Assembly: GCA_027858745.1 (NCBI GenBank)
Contig: JAQICB010000148.1
Coordinates: forward strand, 1 to 45,855
From: Bacteroidales bacterium
GTDB lineage: Bacteria > Bacteroidota > Bacteroidia > Bacteroidales > UBA1715
Length of the DNA: 45,855 nt
Direction: 5' to 3'
A program made the translations under genes and the position numbers. This document shows, one piece after another, positions 25,480 through 34,960 of this stretch. The notes beneath the pieces are model-generated. The model saw nothing but the letters and a program-made list of their open reading frames with translations, was not told where the DNA came from and did not search any database. Numbering within the stretch: position 1 is the stretch's first letter; every line of letters begins with the position of its first letter.

Positions 25480-28374
25480 TTATTTTATTGATTGGATTAT
25501 ACAATTTTCAGACTTAAGATGTTTGGCAGTTGCTGTAAGCTTAATGATGCCGGTTTCATGAGTCGATTGCACAAGCACCTGAGCCAAACCATTAAACACA
25601 TTTCGCTTCCATCCTTCATGCGGATAGATAATGCGAATTAATCCCGGGTCACGATTTGGCATTTCCCATGGATTTTTCCTGCGTAATTTTTGCCCTATCA
25701 CACAATATTCGTTTTCCCCTGTCTTCACAATCGAATGATCTAAAACAAAAGATAGATTCGGATCATCAGTCGGGATATTCGCACGAATTAGATGTCCGTT
25801 AATATAGAGCGATTGATTTTTCAATATACTTTTCGAAAAGAAATTTACCTGTGCGTCACCGGGCAAAGAATCAATAACAAAAGTTCCGCGAATAATTAAT
25901 AAAGTATCGGTATATTCTTGCCAATCGTCACTTTCGGCGGAAAAGGCATCACGCCACGAACTATAATCATATCCATGTGCAACTTCGGGTCTGTTTTTAA
26001 GATGAGCAACAGGTAACTCTTGCAATCCGGACATTTCAATTATAGCGAAGCTATCTTGAAATATATCCTGTTCGTGACTTAAAGGATTGCCATTACCAAC
26101 ACCGATAATTTTTCCCGGACCATCTATACTAAAATGTATAGGAATATGAGCGTCCGGAACGGGATTACCCTGTTTATCAACAACAGAAACTGTTACAATC
26201 GCCATATCTTGTCCGTTTGCCGCAACATTTGTTTTATGAGCATTCAATACAATTTTTGACGGTTTGCCACTGGTGTGTAAAACCTGTTCACACAATTGTA
26301 TATCCATCGACACCGACGCATCTGTCCTATCGCCATAGGCATAGGCAATCAAGGTTCCCGGATCTACGTATACCGGCCATGTAATATGCCCATTAAACGG
26401 CATCGATTTCCGTCCCAAACTCACATTATTACGTATCAGCTCAACCTCTTTACAATTACTATACACAAGCAAATCAATGGTATCACCCGGAGTTCTGTTC
26501 CAATGACTTTCCACATGCACCACAGGTTCGGGGTTTCGAGGCCACCAAGACTTTAAATAATAAGCATTATCTTTCGGGAAACCACAGAGATCAAAAATCC
26601 CGAATTGCGACACAACCGCCGGCCAGCCGTAAGGAGTTGGTTCTCCTCGATAATCAAACCCGGTCCAATAGAACAATCCCGCGAGAAAATCACGCTCGTA
26701 AAAAAACTTCCAAGCACCCTCCATTCCATCATCATATAAATTTTTAGGAGCTAACCAGCACTTATCATCACGAGTTTCATAGATTCCACGAGTACGAACC
26801 GTATTGCTCTCCTCGGTTCCAATACTCGGTTGCCACGGAAACAATGCATGATGCTTATCAATATCTCCATGTCGCAAATAATTGTATCCCATAACCTGTA
26901 CTTTTGTACCAATTCCGGTATCCCACCCACCACTAATAGCTACAGTAAAATACCGAGACGAATCAAGTTGATGAGCATAATGTTGCATACGTTCAATAAT
27001 ACGAGCACCTTTCTCGCTCCCCTCAATTTGCCATTCCTCATTTCCGAGCGACCAAATAAAAACAGACGGATGATTACGATCACGCATGATTAGTTCACGC
27101 ATATGATATGTATGATATTCATTAATTCCCATTAAACGAAGTTCATTCATAACCAACATTCCCAATTCATCACAAATCTGCAGCAAATCAGGGCTTGGAG
27201 GGTTATGTGCGGTGCGAATAGCATGTACCCCAAAGTCTTGCAATTGTTGAATACGCCACTTTTGTAATTCGTACGGAATAGCAACGCCGACACCGGCATG
27301 ATCTTGATGCACACACACACCCTTCACTTTTACCTGCTTGCCGTTTAAGAAAAAACCACTGTCGGCGGAAAAACGAAGATTCCGAATTCCGAACTCAGTA
27401 CGATAATCATCAAGCACCGTATTGTTCGACAAAATACGTGTGTGCAAGACATACAGATACGGATTCTCCAAAGACCATTCTACCGGATTATCTACTATCG
27501 TATTCACAAAAAACTCAGCATTGTCTCGTGCCCGAATTGTTCCCGTTTTTTGAGAAACAGATTGCACTTTTTCTCCTTTACTATTATATATAGTATGCTC
27601 AATAAGACATTCTGCATCCGAATTATAGTCATTTTGAACAGTTGTACGAATAGAAACCTCCGCGAGAGCATCAGTATGATTTGTTGTCACAAACGTTCCA
27701 TATTGTGCGACATGAAGCGGTGAGGTTTTTACCAGACGAACATTACGATATATTCCCGCCCCTTCGTAAAACCAACCCTCTTCGAAGCCTGCATCCACAC
27801 GAACTGAAATGACATTATTTCCACCAAAATTCAAATATTCAGTAATATCATAGTCAAAACTCGTATAGCCGCTTTGTTCCGTTCCAAGATAAAAGCCATT
27901 CACAAACACCCGAGAATTTCGATACACCCCCTCAAACTCGACACGAATTCGTTTACTTGTATCAGAGAGCGGAATAAAAAAAGATTTTCGATACCAGCCA
28001 ATATTATGTTCCGGGAAATATTTCCCGATAGCTTTAGAACCGTGACTATTAGAACCACGAGCATCAAAAGGCAAGGTCACACACCAATCATGCGGCAATT
28101 GAACTGTTCGCCATGCCCGATCATCAAATTTTTCAGAAGCAGCTCCGTCGCCATATCCTGTTTTGGCCAAATACGAAAAATGATTTGTACCAAAATTAAA
28201 ATCTTGATGAACATCACAAGCATGTCCTAATGCAAATTTCCAATCGAAATTAAAATCAATTATTTTTCTTTTTTCAAAATTTTGTGAAAATGTTTGCAAG
28301 GTGCACAAACAAAAACCCACGCAAAATAAAAAAGGCAACAAGCTGATTTTATGCAATTTAAACAAGCACCCCAT
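25480..28374 (-). CDS. Exported GH2 beta-galactosidase
   Basis: The 964-aa first gene of the minus-strand operon has a signal peptide (LPFLFCVGFCLCTLQTFSQ). Order: GH2 sugar-binding domain (~35-215), immunoglobulin-like domain (~220-335), TIM barrel (~340-620) with acid/base Glu ~446 in SLGNEEW and nucleophile Glu ~521 in IGTEESNT, then DUF4982-like and Ig/Big-type C-terminal domains (CKEVELIRNNVSLGRKSMPFNG; ANGQDMAIVTVSVVDKQGNPVPDA). In xyloglucan loci such as Bacteroides ovatus XyGUL1 a GH2 removes beta-galactose from side chains; I infer the same here. Other GH2 specificities are possible. Confidence 0.88.
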   Translation of the reverse strand: MGCLFKLHKISLLPFLFCVGFCLCTLQTFSQNFEKRKIIDFNFDWKFALGHACDVHQDFNFGTNHFSYLAKTGYGDGAASEKFDDRAWRTVQLPHDWCVTLPFDARGSNSHGSKAIGKYFPEHNIGWYRKSFFIPLSDTSKRIRVEFEGVYRNSRVFVNGFYLGTEQSGYTSFDYDITEYLNFGGNNVISVRVDAGFEEGWFYEGAGIYRNVRLVKTSPLHVAQYGTFVTTNHTDALAEVSIRTTVQNDYNSDAECLIEHTIYNSKGEKVQSVSQKTGTIRARDNAEFFVNTIVDNPVEWSLENPYLYVLHTRILSNNTVLDDYRTEFGIRNLRFSADSGFFLNGKQVKVKGVCVHQDHAGVGVAIPYELQKWRIQQLQDFGVHAIRTAHNPPSPDLLQICDELGMLVMNELRLMGINEYHTYHMRELIMRDRNHPSVFIWSLGNEEWQIEGSEKGARIIERMQHYAHQLDSSRYFTVAISGGWDTGIGTKVQVMGYNYLRHGDIDKHHALFPWQPSIGTEESNTVRTRGIYETRDDKCWLAPKNLYDDGMEGAWKFFYERDFLAGLFYWTGFDYRGEPTPYGWPAVVSQFGIFDLCGFPKDNAYYLKSWWPRNPEPVVHVESHWNRTPGDTIDLLVYSNCKEVELIRNNVSLGRKSMPFNGHITWPVYVDPGTLIAYAYGDRTDASVSMDIQLCEQVLHTSGKPSKIVLNAHKTNVAANGQDMAIVTVSVVDKQGNPVPDAHIPIHFSIDGPGKIIGVGNGNPLSHEQDIFQDSFAIIEMSGLQELPVAHLKNRPEVAHGYDYSSWRDAFSAESDDWQEYTDTLLIIRGTFVIDSLPGDAQVNFFSKSILKNQSLYINGHLIRANIPTDDPNLSFVLDHSIVKTGENEYCVIGQKLRRKNPWEMPNRDPGLIRIIYPHEGWKRNVFNGLAQVLVQSTHETGIIKLTATAKHLKSENCIIQSIK

Positions 28375-28398
28375 AAATTTTATTTAGATAATTCTTTA

Positions 28399-28406
28399 CA
28401 AATATA
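28399..28406 (-). promoter_or_regulatory. Promoter of the GH2-xyl operon, -7 box TATATTTG
   Basis: The minus-strand TATATTTG is an exact TAnnTTTG match, 24 nt before the GH2 start. The palindrome at 28417-28429 sits just upstream, overlapping where the -33 element should be. Confidence 0.55.
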
Positions 28407-28416
28407 CTAAAGTTTG

Positions 28417-28450
28417 CGTATAAAATACGATAAGTAGGCGTAAAAATTAC
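28417..28450. promoter_or_regulatory. Paired palindromic sites in the divergent promoter
   Basis: CGTATAAAATACG (28417-28429) is a perfect inverted repeat with 5-bp arms. GCGTAAAAATTAC (28438-28450) repeats its left half and contains a GTAA/TTAC palindrome. The GCGTA starts are exactly 22 bp apart, about two helical turns, so two dimers could bind the same face. The location between the divergent operons suggests an operator, perhaps for the Nudix-type regulator at 38058. Confidence 0.45.
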
Positions 28451-28462
28451 AATAACTTTTTA

Positions 28463-28470
28463 TATATTTA
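28463..28470 (+). promoter_or_regulatory. Possible promoter of the barrel/lipoprotein/GH5 operon
   Basis: TATATTTA differs by one base from TAnnTTTG and lies 52 nt before the first barrel gene. The weak match is consistent with an activated or repressed promoter. Confidence 0.3.
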
Positions 28471-28522
28471 CACAATATTTAAAAAAGAGAGAATATATAC
28501 CTAATATACATAATCAAAAATT

Positions 28523-30373
28523 ATGCATCGTATTATCATATTCATCATTACATTATTTGTGTGTTTTCATTCCTCCCTATATGCAGGAACTGGACAACCA
28601 AAAACAGAAAAAGATAGCTTGCAAAACGATTTTGTCGAACGCAAGCCATTAAAACGATTTTACATCAACGGTAATTATCGTGGCATGCTTTACTATCGCA
28701 ATCTGTCTGAATTATTTGACGGATCATATGCAGAAGAAAAAATGTTACTCAGCACCAACGACGGCGGGCGCAATCCACAACTCCAATTAGACATATCGGG
28801 CAGACCAACAGCAAGAACATACTTTCATACCGATATATTTCTATATTCTCCCATGCAAGGATTAGGGTACAACACCAACGAATCAGGCTTATCACTAGGC
28901 GTAAATATTGATGGAAACATCAACACAAACCACGGAAACATTTCATTTCGTCTCGGTGGTATTCAATACACAAAACTTTCAAGACTCAGCCTTTGGAGTA
29001 GCGAAAACAATGGAGAGAGTTTATTCGAAAAAAATCCGTGGGACTATTTCCAAACCACTGCACAAAACTACGAATCATATTACGGGCAAGGAACAATGCT
29101 CCGTTCGTTCCGATGGGGCAATCAGTTTGTGCAAGGACTAACAGTAACCATGAATGACATTCCCGGTAATTTTGAAGCAAAAGCATTGATTGCAAAAACC
29201 CCCAATAATGGCGGACAAGCCTCGTACCTCAACACCATTCCCGACATTTCATACGGTGGAAGTGTTATCAGACATTTCGGACAACATTATGTAGGCATCA
29301 ACACCTATCAATCTATTTCGAAATCAGACAGCATCAATGGTAAATTTGTAGGATACCGGGTATACTCAACCGATTTTAGTGTAAACTTGTGGGATAATGA
29401 CCTTACTTTTTCAGGAGAAATTGCTCACGGACAAAATGTACAATCCTCCGACATGAAAATGAGAACAGGAAATGGAATTGATGCCAAAATTCTTTCGAGA
29501 CGAAATTTACTTACTTTCCCAATTACATTACACGGCTATTACATTGAACCCGAATTTATAAATCTTAACGGCGGTTTTAAAACTTTTCTTGAAGATGCAA
29601 CCGGTTTCAACGGTGAAGGAGGATCGTCGAATCCAACCGGGGCGTATATGTCTGATGTGGATTACATCAATGGAAACCGAAAAGGAATAGACCTTCGCAC
29701 AGAATTTAACATAGCAGGACTCAAAATAAATGTAGCAAGCGGGGTTTCGCAAGAACTCGAACAGCGAGCTTCAACTATTTCGTATGTGCACCGCATTAAC
29801 GGATTGGTTTTCTCACGCATTTTCCAATACCAATCAAATATTGGTCCCGACAGCACATTCTACACTTATTTTAGAGGATATTATGAAGAACGCTCAATAG
29901 ACACAACTCACGCAGATTTTGCAGGAACACCCATACATTTTGCTGTATCAGAATGTAATTTAAAATACAAATTTTTTCTATTCGACAAACCAGTTTATGT
30001 ATTCTATTTAGCATCAATTACCACAACACAAAATGACTTTTCCGCGATTCCGGTAGGCAAAGAAAAAGCATTTGTGCATGCACACTATCACGAATTAGAG
30101 GCATACTTTACTATTACCGAAAAACTAGTATTAACCAGTTATCTCGGATATGAAAATATAAATGGCAACGAGGTCTTACAAGCTCCTACATTGAACAGTT
30201 CGAGAAAATTCAACCAAACAGGCAAATCTCTTGGTCTCGGATTAGACCTTGTGGTCGGACATTTAATTAATTTAAACTTACGTACTCGATGGTTTACGTT
30301 TAACGACACCTACTCGAGTGACAGTCATTACAATGGATTTGAAAGCTCACTGGAAATGAAAATATTCTTCTAA
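28523..30373 (+). CDS. Outer-membrane beta-barrel protein, SusC-unrelated, paralog 1
   Basis: The 616-aa protein has a signal peptide (MHRIIIFIITLFVCFHSSLYA). The mature protein is rich in alternating hydrophobic/polar strands and aromatic residues and ends in Phe-Phe (SSLEMKIFF), as outer-membrane barrels do. It has no carboxypeptidase-regulatory domain, TonB box or plug. It opens with RFYINGNYRGMLYYRNL, matching ITFNGTTRGMMEHNWL at the same place in the next gene, and later segments (SFRLGGIQYTKLSRLSLW, YYGQGTMLRSFRWG) align loosely with that protein. It is the first gene of the plus operon, coupled to the next by TAATG. A porin-like role for oligosaccharides is inferred from context. Confidence 0.7.
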   Translation: MHRIIIFIITLFVCFHSSLYAGTGQPKTEKDSLQNDFVERKPLKRFYINGNYRGMLYYRNLSELFDGSYAEEKMLLSTNDGGRNPQLQLDISGRPTARTYFHTDIFLYSPMQGLGYNTNESGLSLGVNIDGNINTNHGNISFRLGGIQYTKLSRLSLWSSENNGESLFEKNPWDYFQTTAQNYESYYGQGTMLRSFRWGNQFVQGLTVTMNDIPGNFEAKALIAKTPNNGGQASYLNTIPDISYGGSVIRHFGQHYVGINTYQSISKSDSINGKFVGYRVYSTDFSVNLWDNDLTFSGEIAHGQNVQSSDMKMRTGNGIDAKILSRRNLLTFPITLHGYYIEPEFINLNGGFKTFLEDATGFNGEGGSSNPTGAYMSDVDYINGNRKGIDLRTEFNIAGLKINVASGVSQELEQRASTISYVHRINGLVFSRIFQYQSNIGPDSTFYTYFRGYYEERSIDTTHADFAGTPIHFAVSECNLKYKFFLFDKPVYVFYLASITTTQNDFSAIPVGKEKAFVHAHYHELEAYFTITEKLVLTSYLGYENINGNEVLQAPTLNSSRKFNQTGKSLGLGLDLVVGHLINLNLRTRWFTFNDTYSSDSHYNGFESSLEMKIFF

Positions 30374-30417
30374 TGAAAGCACATAAAAAAAATATGCATA
30401 CTAACTTACCTTATAAT

Positions 30418-32112
30418 ATGAAAAAAATTCATCTTATTCTCACGTTTACATTTTTGTGCATAGCATCATTTGCACAAAATGAAAAAATTACATTCAACGG
30501 AACAACTCGCGGAATGATGGAGCACAATTGGCTTCCTCCCTCAGACACACTTAATATTGATAACAATATTGGTGGCGACGCATTAGTTGATTTACGATTA
30601 AATATATTACCCATAGAAAATATTCGAGTAAGTGCAACATTACGCTTGAAAAACGAAATTGGCGGATTTTGGGGGCAAGGAGCCGGTCTGGAATTACGGG
30701 AAATATACATAAAAGGCGTAGCCGGAAAATACTTTAAATACAAATTTGGCGATATTGATCACAAAATGACCCCCTATACCCTTTTTAATAATGAGGGAGA
30801 ATTTTCTCAATTTGACCCGGAAATATTTAATGATATTCGCTCAATTCAATTACAAGAAAACTTTAATTACGGAAACGCATGGCGACAGCAAGGCGGTATG
30901 CTTTCGACGCGATTAGGATTCGATTCATTTATTCACACAAGCGACCTCAGTGCTTTTGTGTTTCGCAATAGAAGCTTAAGCGATGGCGTAACCCCCGATA
31001 GATTACAAGGCGGTGCTCAAGCATACATAAACATTACCGAGACATCACACATCGGTATTAATTATATTAACTTATTTGATTTGCCCAAAACCGTTTCAAA
31101 TTCCGAACACGAAAAATACAATAACGATGTAACTTCGATTAGCATGAATATTGATGCATCTTTTTTTACAATTATTGGTGAAGCAGGTACGTCGGGCATT
31201 CATTATATTGACACAAATAATGTAAACACAATAAATCGAGAAGGAAACTTTTTTGAAGTTGGAATACAAAAAACACTTAAGTCAAACCGCCTTACTCTTT
31301 CGGGAACATTCCGAAGAGTGAGCGATGATTTCTTTAGTGCCGGTGCACAATCAAAACGCATTGATTATTCTCAAACACCGGAATTATTTGAAACCGTTTC
31401 ACCAAATATGTATACCCGTTCGGTAAATTTATTGGATATGATAAAAGATGCGAGCGTATACAATCAAACAATTACTCCTGAATTAATGGCATATAACCCT
31501 GTTTACAATCACGTTACACCATACGGTCAGGCTACACCAAACAGACAAGGTTTCACCTTTAAAGCAGACTATACCGACAGTCTCCATACATACACATCTC
31601 AGCTCGGTCTTCAATTACTCCGTAATGTTCGTGGCGAAGGAACAGAAGAGCTTCGTAATTATATCTTAGCACAATGGGATAACAAAATAAATCTCCACAC
31701 ACTATTTGATTTACAAAAAACCCTTGCACTTACCGGTGGTGTACAATATGCACGTTCAGACAGAGACGGCTTAGGATTGGTCTCGGATGTAAATCTACGC
31801 AGCACATCATGTGATATTGGTGTTGAGAAAGAACTTGTAAATCGTTTTGATGTACTAATCGGGGCACATTATTTAGTTTACAAAGGAACCGAATATTTGA
31901 GTATTCGTAACGAATTTAATGTCATTACCGATTACAATCTACAAACCTACGACGGAACACAAGGTTTATACTCTATGGGCTTTCGCTATCGATTTAACGA
32001 TAACATTTTTCTTACCTTGCAAGGAAATCAATTCAACTTGTTCGATGCAAAAAATTCAGATAATGACTATCAAATCAACCAAGTTTTTATATTATTTAAT
32101 TTGATGTTTTAA
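30418..32112 (+). CDS. Outer-membrane beta-barrel protein, SusC-unrelated, paralog 2
   Basis: The ORF opens at 30373, sharing TAATG with the previous stop, but MKKIHLILTFTFLCIASFAQ at 30418 is the better signal peptide start; translation could be coupled from the upstream ATG. The mature part (~545 aa) is strand-rich with many aromatics and ends VFILFNLMF, a barrel-like terminal Phe. It shares the NG..RGM opening with paralog 1 and the run QQGGMLSTRLGF resembles its YGQGTMLRSFRWG. It has no plug or TonB box. With paralog 1 it occupies the place where a SusC transporter would be expected. The family is not recognised. Confidence 0.7.
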   Translation: MKKIHLILTFTFLCIASFAQNEKITFNGTTRGMMEHNWLPPSDTLNIDNNIGGDALVDLRLNILPIENIRVSATLRLKNEIGGFWGQGAGLELREIYIKGVAGKYFKYKFGDIDHKMTPYTLFNNEGEFSQFDPEIFNDIRSIQLQENFNYGNAWRQQGGMLSTRLGFDSFIHTSDLSAFVFRNRSLSDGVTPDRLQGGAQAYINITETSHIGINYINLFDLPKTVSNSEHEKYNNDVTSISMNIDASFFTIIGEAGTSGIHYIDTNNVNTINREGNFFEVGIQKTLKSNRLTLSGTFRRVSDDFFSAGAQSKRIDYSQTPELFETVSPNMYTRSVNLLDMIKDASVYNQTITPELMAYNPVYNHVTPYGQATPNRQGFTFKADYTDSLHTYTSQLGLQLLRNVRGEGTEELRNYILAQWDNKINLHTLFDLQKTLALTGGVQYARSDRDGLGLVSDVNLRSTSCDIGVEKELVNRFDVLIGAHYLVYKGTEYLSIRNEFNVITDYNLQTYDGTQGLYSMGFRYRFNDNIFLTLQGNQFNLFDAKNSDNDYQINQVFILFNLMF

Positions 32113-32129
32113 TACCAAAAAATACCATT

Positions 32130-33116
32130 ATGAAACAATTGATAACATATATTTTTGCACTAACAATAGTGGTAAATTTTGTGAGTTGTGAAAAAGAAGA
32201 TCCTGTCGGTCCTGATATTGTAGATTTGTATGGCGGATTTAAAATTCTCGACTCACTTTCTATTCCAAGTGCCACCATAGATTTTTCAACTACAGACTCC
32301 ATTCGTTTTGGTGGCACGTGGACCACACAAAACCAATGGCTCCTTACCATTACCGGACGAAAATCAGGAGCAATAAAAACACTGTCGGGAAAAACAAAAA
32401 TACTCGACACTACAATAGCTACGTGGAATGGTACAGCCGATAATATATTCTTTCAAAAAGAAATATGCGATGTTTCACTCTCATTTACCGGACAAGCCGA
32501 TACAATGAAAAGCACTGTTGAGATAAGCGGTTTGCACAATTACCAAGAAGACGGAATTGTTGTACACAATTTTGAAATATCTACAATCGATGTTTGGCCC
32601 GGAACTCAAACAAACGGAACCGGAACACTCATAACAGAAGGTGTAATTCCTCAAGGTGATACATACTTAAATCTTGAAGGATCTGAACCGGGAAATGCGT
32701 GGTACATCGCAGGGCTTCCACCATTTCAAGCTTCTGAACTTACCGACTCAGATTATTTACCATTTAACGATGCAGATACCGCAACAACTTACATTAACTT
32801 TTTTGTTCGCGGAAATGGATATCCCGAAACATTTGTAACACTCCAAACCAAAGAAGACGATAACGAAAACGGTACACATGAAGAAGCAAGCGAAGATTCA
32901 TACACTCATCGGTATCAAGTTACGGGTACCGAATGGAAAAAAGTTTCGATACCTCTATCTGCATTAACAAATGATGATGCCGCTGTGGGAAACAATATTC
33001 AAGAAATTAGCAAAATAACAAGCGTATATGTCATGCTATTTTCGGCAGGAACCGCAAATCCAACTCTCGGATGCGATATTGACTTTATTATATTAACTCA
33101 AGGAGCACCATTGTAA
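32130..33116 (+). CDS. Surface lipoprotein with C-terminal glycan-binding-type domain
   Basis: The 328-aa lipoprotein signal (MKQLITYIFALTIVVNFVSC) is followed by EKEDP; acidic residues directly after the lipid Cys are the surface-export signal of Bacteroidota. The N-terminal half (~25-145) looks like a small beta-sandwich. The C-terminal half (~150-325) resembles a carbohydrate-binding jelly roll: TYINFFVRGNGYPETFVTLQTKED, YQVTGTEWKKVSIPLSAL, and a final Asp-rich strand GCDIDFIILTQ. The position between the barrels and the enzymes suggests a surface glycan-binding protein. It is not a SusD homologue (no TPR helices). Confidence 0.65.
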   Translation: MKQLITYIFALTIVVNFVSCEKEDPVGPDIVDLYGGFKILDSLSIPSATIDFSTTDSIRFGGTWTTQNQWLLTITGRKSGAIKTLSGKTKILDTTIATWNGTADNIFFQKEICDVSLSFTGQADTMKSTVEISGLHNYQEDGIVVHNFEISTIDVWPGTQTNGTGTLITEGVIPQGDTYLNLEGSEPGNAWYIAGLPPFQASELTDSDYLPFNDADTATTYINFFVRGNGYPETFVTLQTKEDDNENGTHEEASEDSYTHRYQVTGTEWKKVSIPLSALTNDDAAVGNNIQEISKITSVYVMLFSAGTANPTLGCDIDFIILTQGAPL

Positions 33117-33136
33117 AATCGGAAAATATATTCATT

Positions 33137-34924
33137 ATGAAAAATAAAATATTACTTATCAGTTTCGGTACAATTCTCATGATGCTTAGCTCGTGCGTTC
33201 ATTTTGTTCCGCTCGCATTAGATACCTCAGAAGACAATGACCCATATTATGTTACAACTTCGAAAAAAAACAGTGATTATAGCGACAAATTTACCGCAAC
33301 CGATATATTCACTGATGTGATAAAAAATACCTGGGGTTTAGAAAAAGATAATTGTCGCGAATTTGTCGTCGTAAATGATGTAAAAAAAGCCGGCAGTTCA
33401 TCATTACACATGAAATGGAATCAATCAGAAAAAGGTTGCGGGTGGATAGGTGCCGGTTTTGCTTGGAACAATTGGCAAATTGTAGATATGTCGGACATTA
33501 TAGATACCTGGGGACTTCGATTTTACATTCGCAGCATAGAAGGCACGGTGAATTCTATTCCCATCATGATAAATTTTCTTGATGAATCAAACAAATCTTC
33601 AGAAACAATTACGGTTAATTCAATGTTTTACGAAGGAACAGAGATAACAGAAGAATGGAAAGAAGTAATTATTCCCTTGAGCTACTTTCGAATTATTGAA
33701 AACGGATTGAACCCATCGGAAATAACACAATTAATTCTAGGATTCAACGGAACTGCCGAATTTTATTTCGATGAATTTCAGCTTATTGAATTAGAAGAAA
33801 GTCAACGCAATCCGCAAAAAAGTCAAGTAACCACAACACAAAAAAGTCAGAAAACATCCCCATCAAGTGGATTTACGGCTACCGATATTTACACCGATAT
33901 GCTCAAAAACACCTGGGGCGCTGAATCTGATGCCTGTCGAGAATTTAACGTGGTAAATGATATTAAAAAAAGCGGTGCTGCATCCCTCAAAGTTGTGTGG
34001 GATAAAACCAAAGCGGAATGCGATTGGATTGGCGTAGGATGGAATTGGAACAATTGGCAGCCAACAGATATGTCAGACATCCTAGACACTTGGGCACTTC
34101 GTTTTTTTGTAAGAACCGTAGAAGGAACCATGGATAATATACCAATAGGAATGACTTTTTTAGACAAAGGTGAATTATCCTCAGAAACCGTATTTCCTGT
34201 TGACATTTTTTACGAAGGATCGGGTATCAACGAAGAATGGAAAGAGGTTATAATTCCGCTCAGTTATTTTCAAATAAAAGAACTTGGGCTAAATGCTTCG
34301 GGAATTAAACAATTAGTTACTTTTTTTGATGGCAATACCGGGGGTTTGTACATTGATGAGCTACAGTTTATTCAAATTACTGAACAAAATAAAGAGAGCA
34401 AAAGTGAAAACAACACTGGCATTCCAACAAAAATATATGCAGACAAACTTTCACACGAATGGGGCTTTGAACCCGAAGACTGTAAAACAATATCTGTAGT
34501 TACAAGTCCCATTAAAAAAGGCAACTCAGCCCTTCATATGAAATGGGATGCCGAAATGTGCAGTTCAGACATTCGCATAGGTTTTGCGTGGAACAACTGG
34601 CACGTAGTTGACATGACACAACACATTCAAACCTGGGCTCTGTCTTGTTATATTCGCACCACCGGCTTGTCAGTAACATCACTCCCGCTTACCATACAAT
34701 TTTCCGACAGCTATTACAAGGAATCCGAGGCAGTTACTGTATCTGCAAAATATAGCACCAAAAAAGAAATAACAGAAGAATGGACGCAAATAATTATTCC
34801 TCTCTCTGATTTTAAAATATTTCAAAATGGTCTTAATCCGAAAGAAATAATACAAATCATTATTAATCTTGATAAAGATGCAGACATCTATCTTGACGAA
34901 TTACACCTCATAGAAATACAATAA
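33137..34924 (+). CDS. Lipoprotein with three tandem CBM11-like domains
   Basis: The 595-aa protein has a lipoprotein signal (MKNKILLISFGTILMMLSSC). Three repeats of ~170 aa start near residues 52, 245 and 428. Each has F/I-T-A-T-D-I-Y-T-D, N/S-H-T/E-WG, a Cys in D-x-C-R/K-x-[FI], a second Cys near W-I-G-x-G, A/N-WNNW followed by DMSD and TW-[AG]-L-R-F, and WKEVIIPLSYF..GLN. The layout matches the CBM11/CIA30 jelly-roll fold that binds beta-glucans. The two Cys per repeat may form a disulfide. Repeats 1 and 2 are joined by a Gln/Lys/Ser/Thr-rich linker. The likely role is multivalent glucan capture at the cell surface. Confidence 0.72.
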   Translation: MKNKILLISFGTILMMLSSCVHFVPLALDTSEDNDPYYVTTSKKNSDYSDKFTATDIFTDVIKNTWGLEKDNCREFVVVNDVKKAGSSSLHMKWNQSEKGCGWIGAGFAWNNWQIVDMSDIIDTWGLRFYIRSIEGTVNSIPIMINFLDESNKSSETITVNSMFYEGTEITEEWKEVIIPLSYFRIIENGLNPSEITQLILGFNGTAEFYFDEFQLIELEESQRNPQKSQVTTTQKSQKTSPSSGFTATDIYTDMLKNTWGAESDACREFNVVNDIKKSGAASLKVVWDKTKAECDWIGVGWNWNNWQPTDMSDILDTWALRFFVRTVEGTMDNIPIGMTFLDKGELSSETVFPVDIFYEGSGINEEWKEVIIPLSYFQIKELGLNASGIKQLVTFFDGNTGGLYIDELQFIQITEQNKESKSENNTGIPTKIYADKLSHEWGFEPEDCKTISVVTSPIKKGNSALHMKWDAEMCSSDIRIGFAWNNWHVVDMTQHIQTWALSCYIRTTGLSVTSLPLTIQFSDSYYKESEAVTVSAKYSTKKEITEEWTQIIIPLSDFKIFQNGLNPKEIIQIIINLDKDADIYLDELHLIEIQ

Positions 34925-34960
34925 AAAGCATAAAACGTAAACCATAAAAACACCTCTGTT

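Noticed and set aside
27385-27405. CGAACTCAGTACG inside the GH2 gene as a repeat copy
   Set aside because: Only 9 bases match, in a well-conserved coding segment (TEFGIRNL); a chance match.
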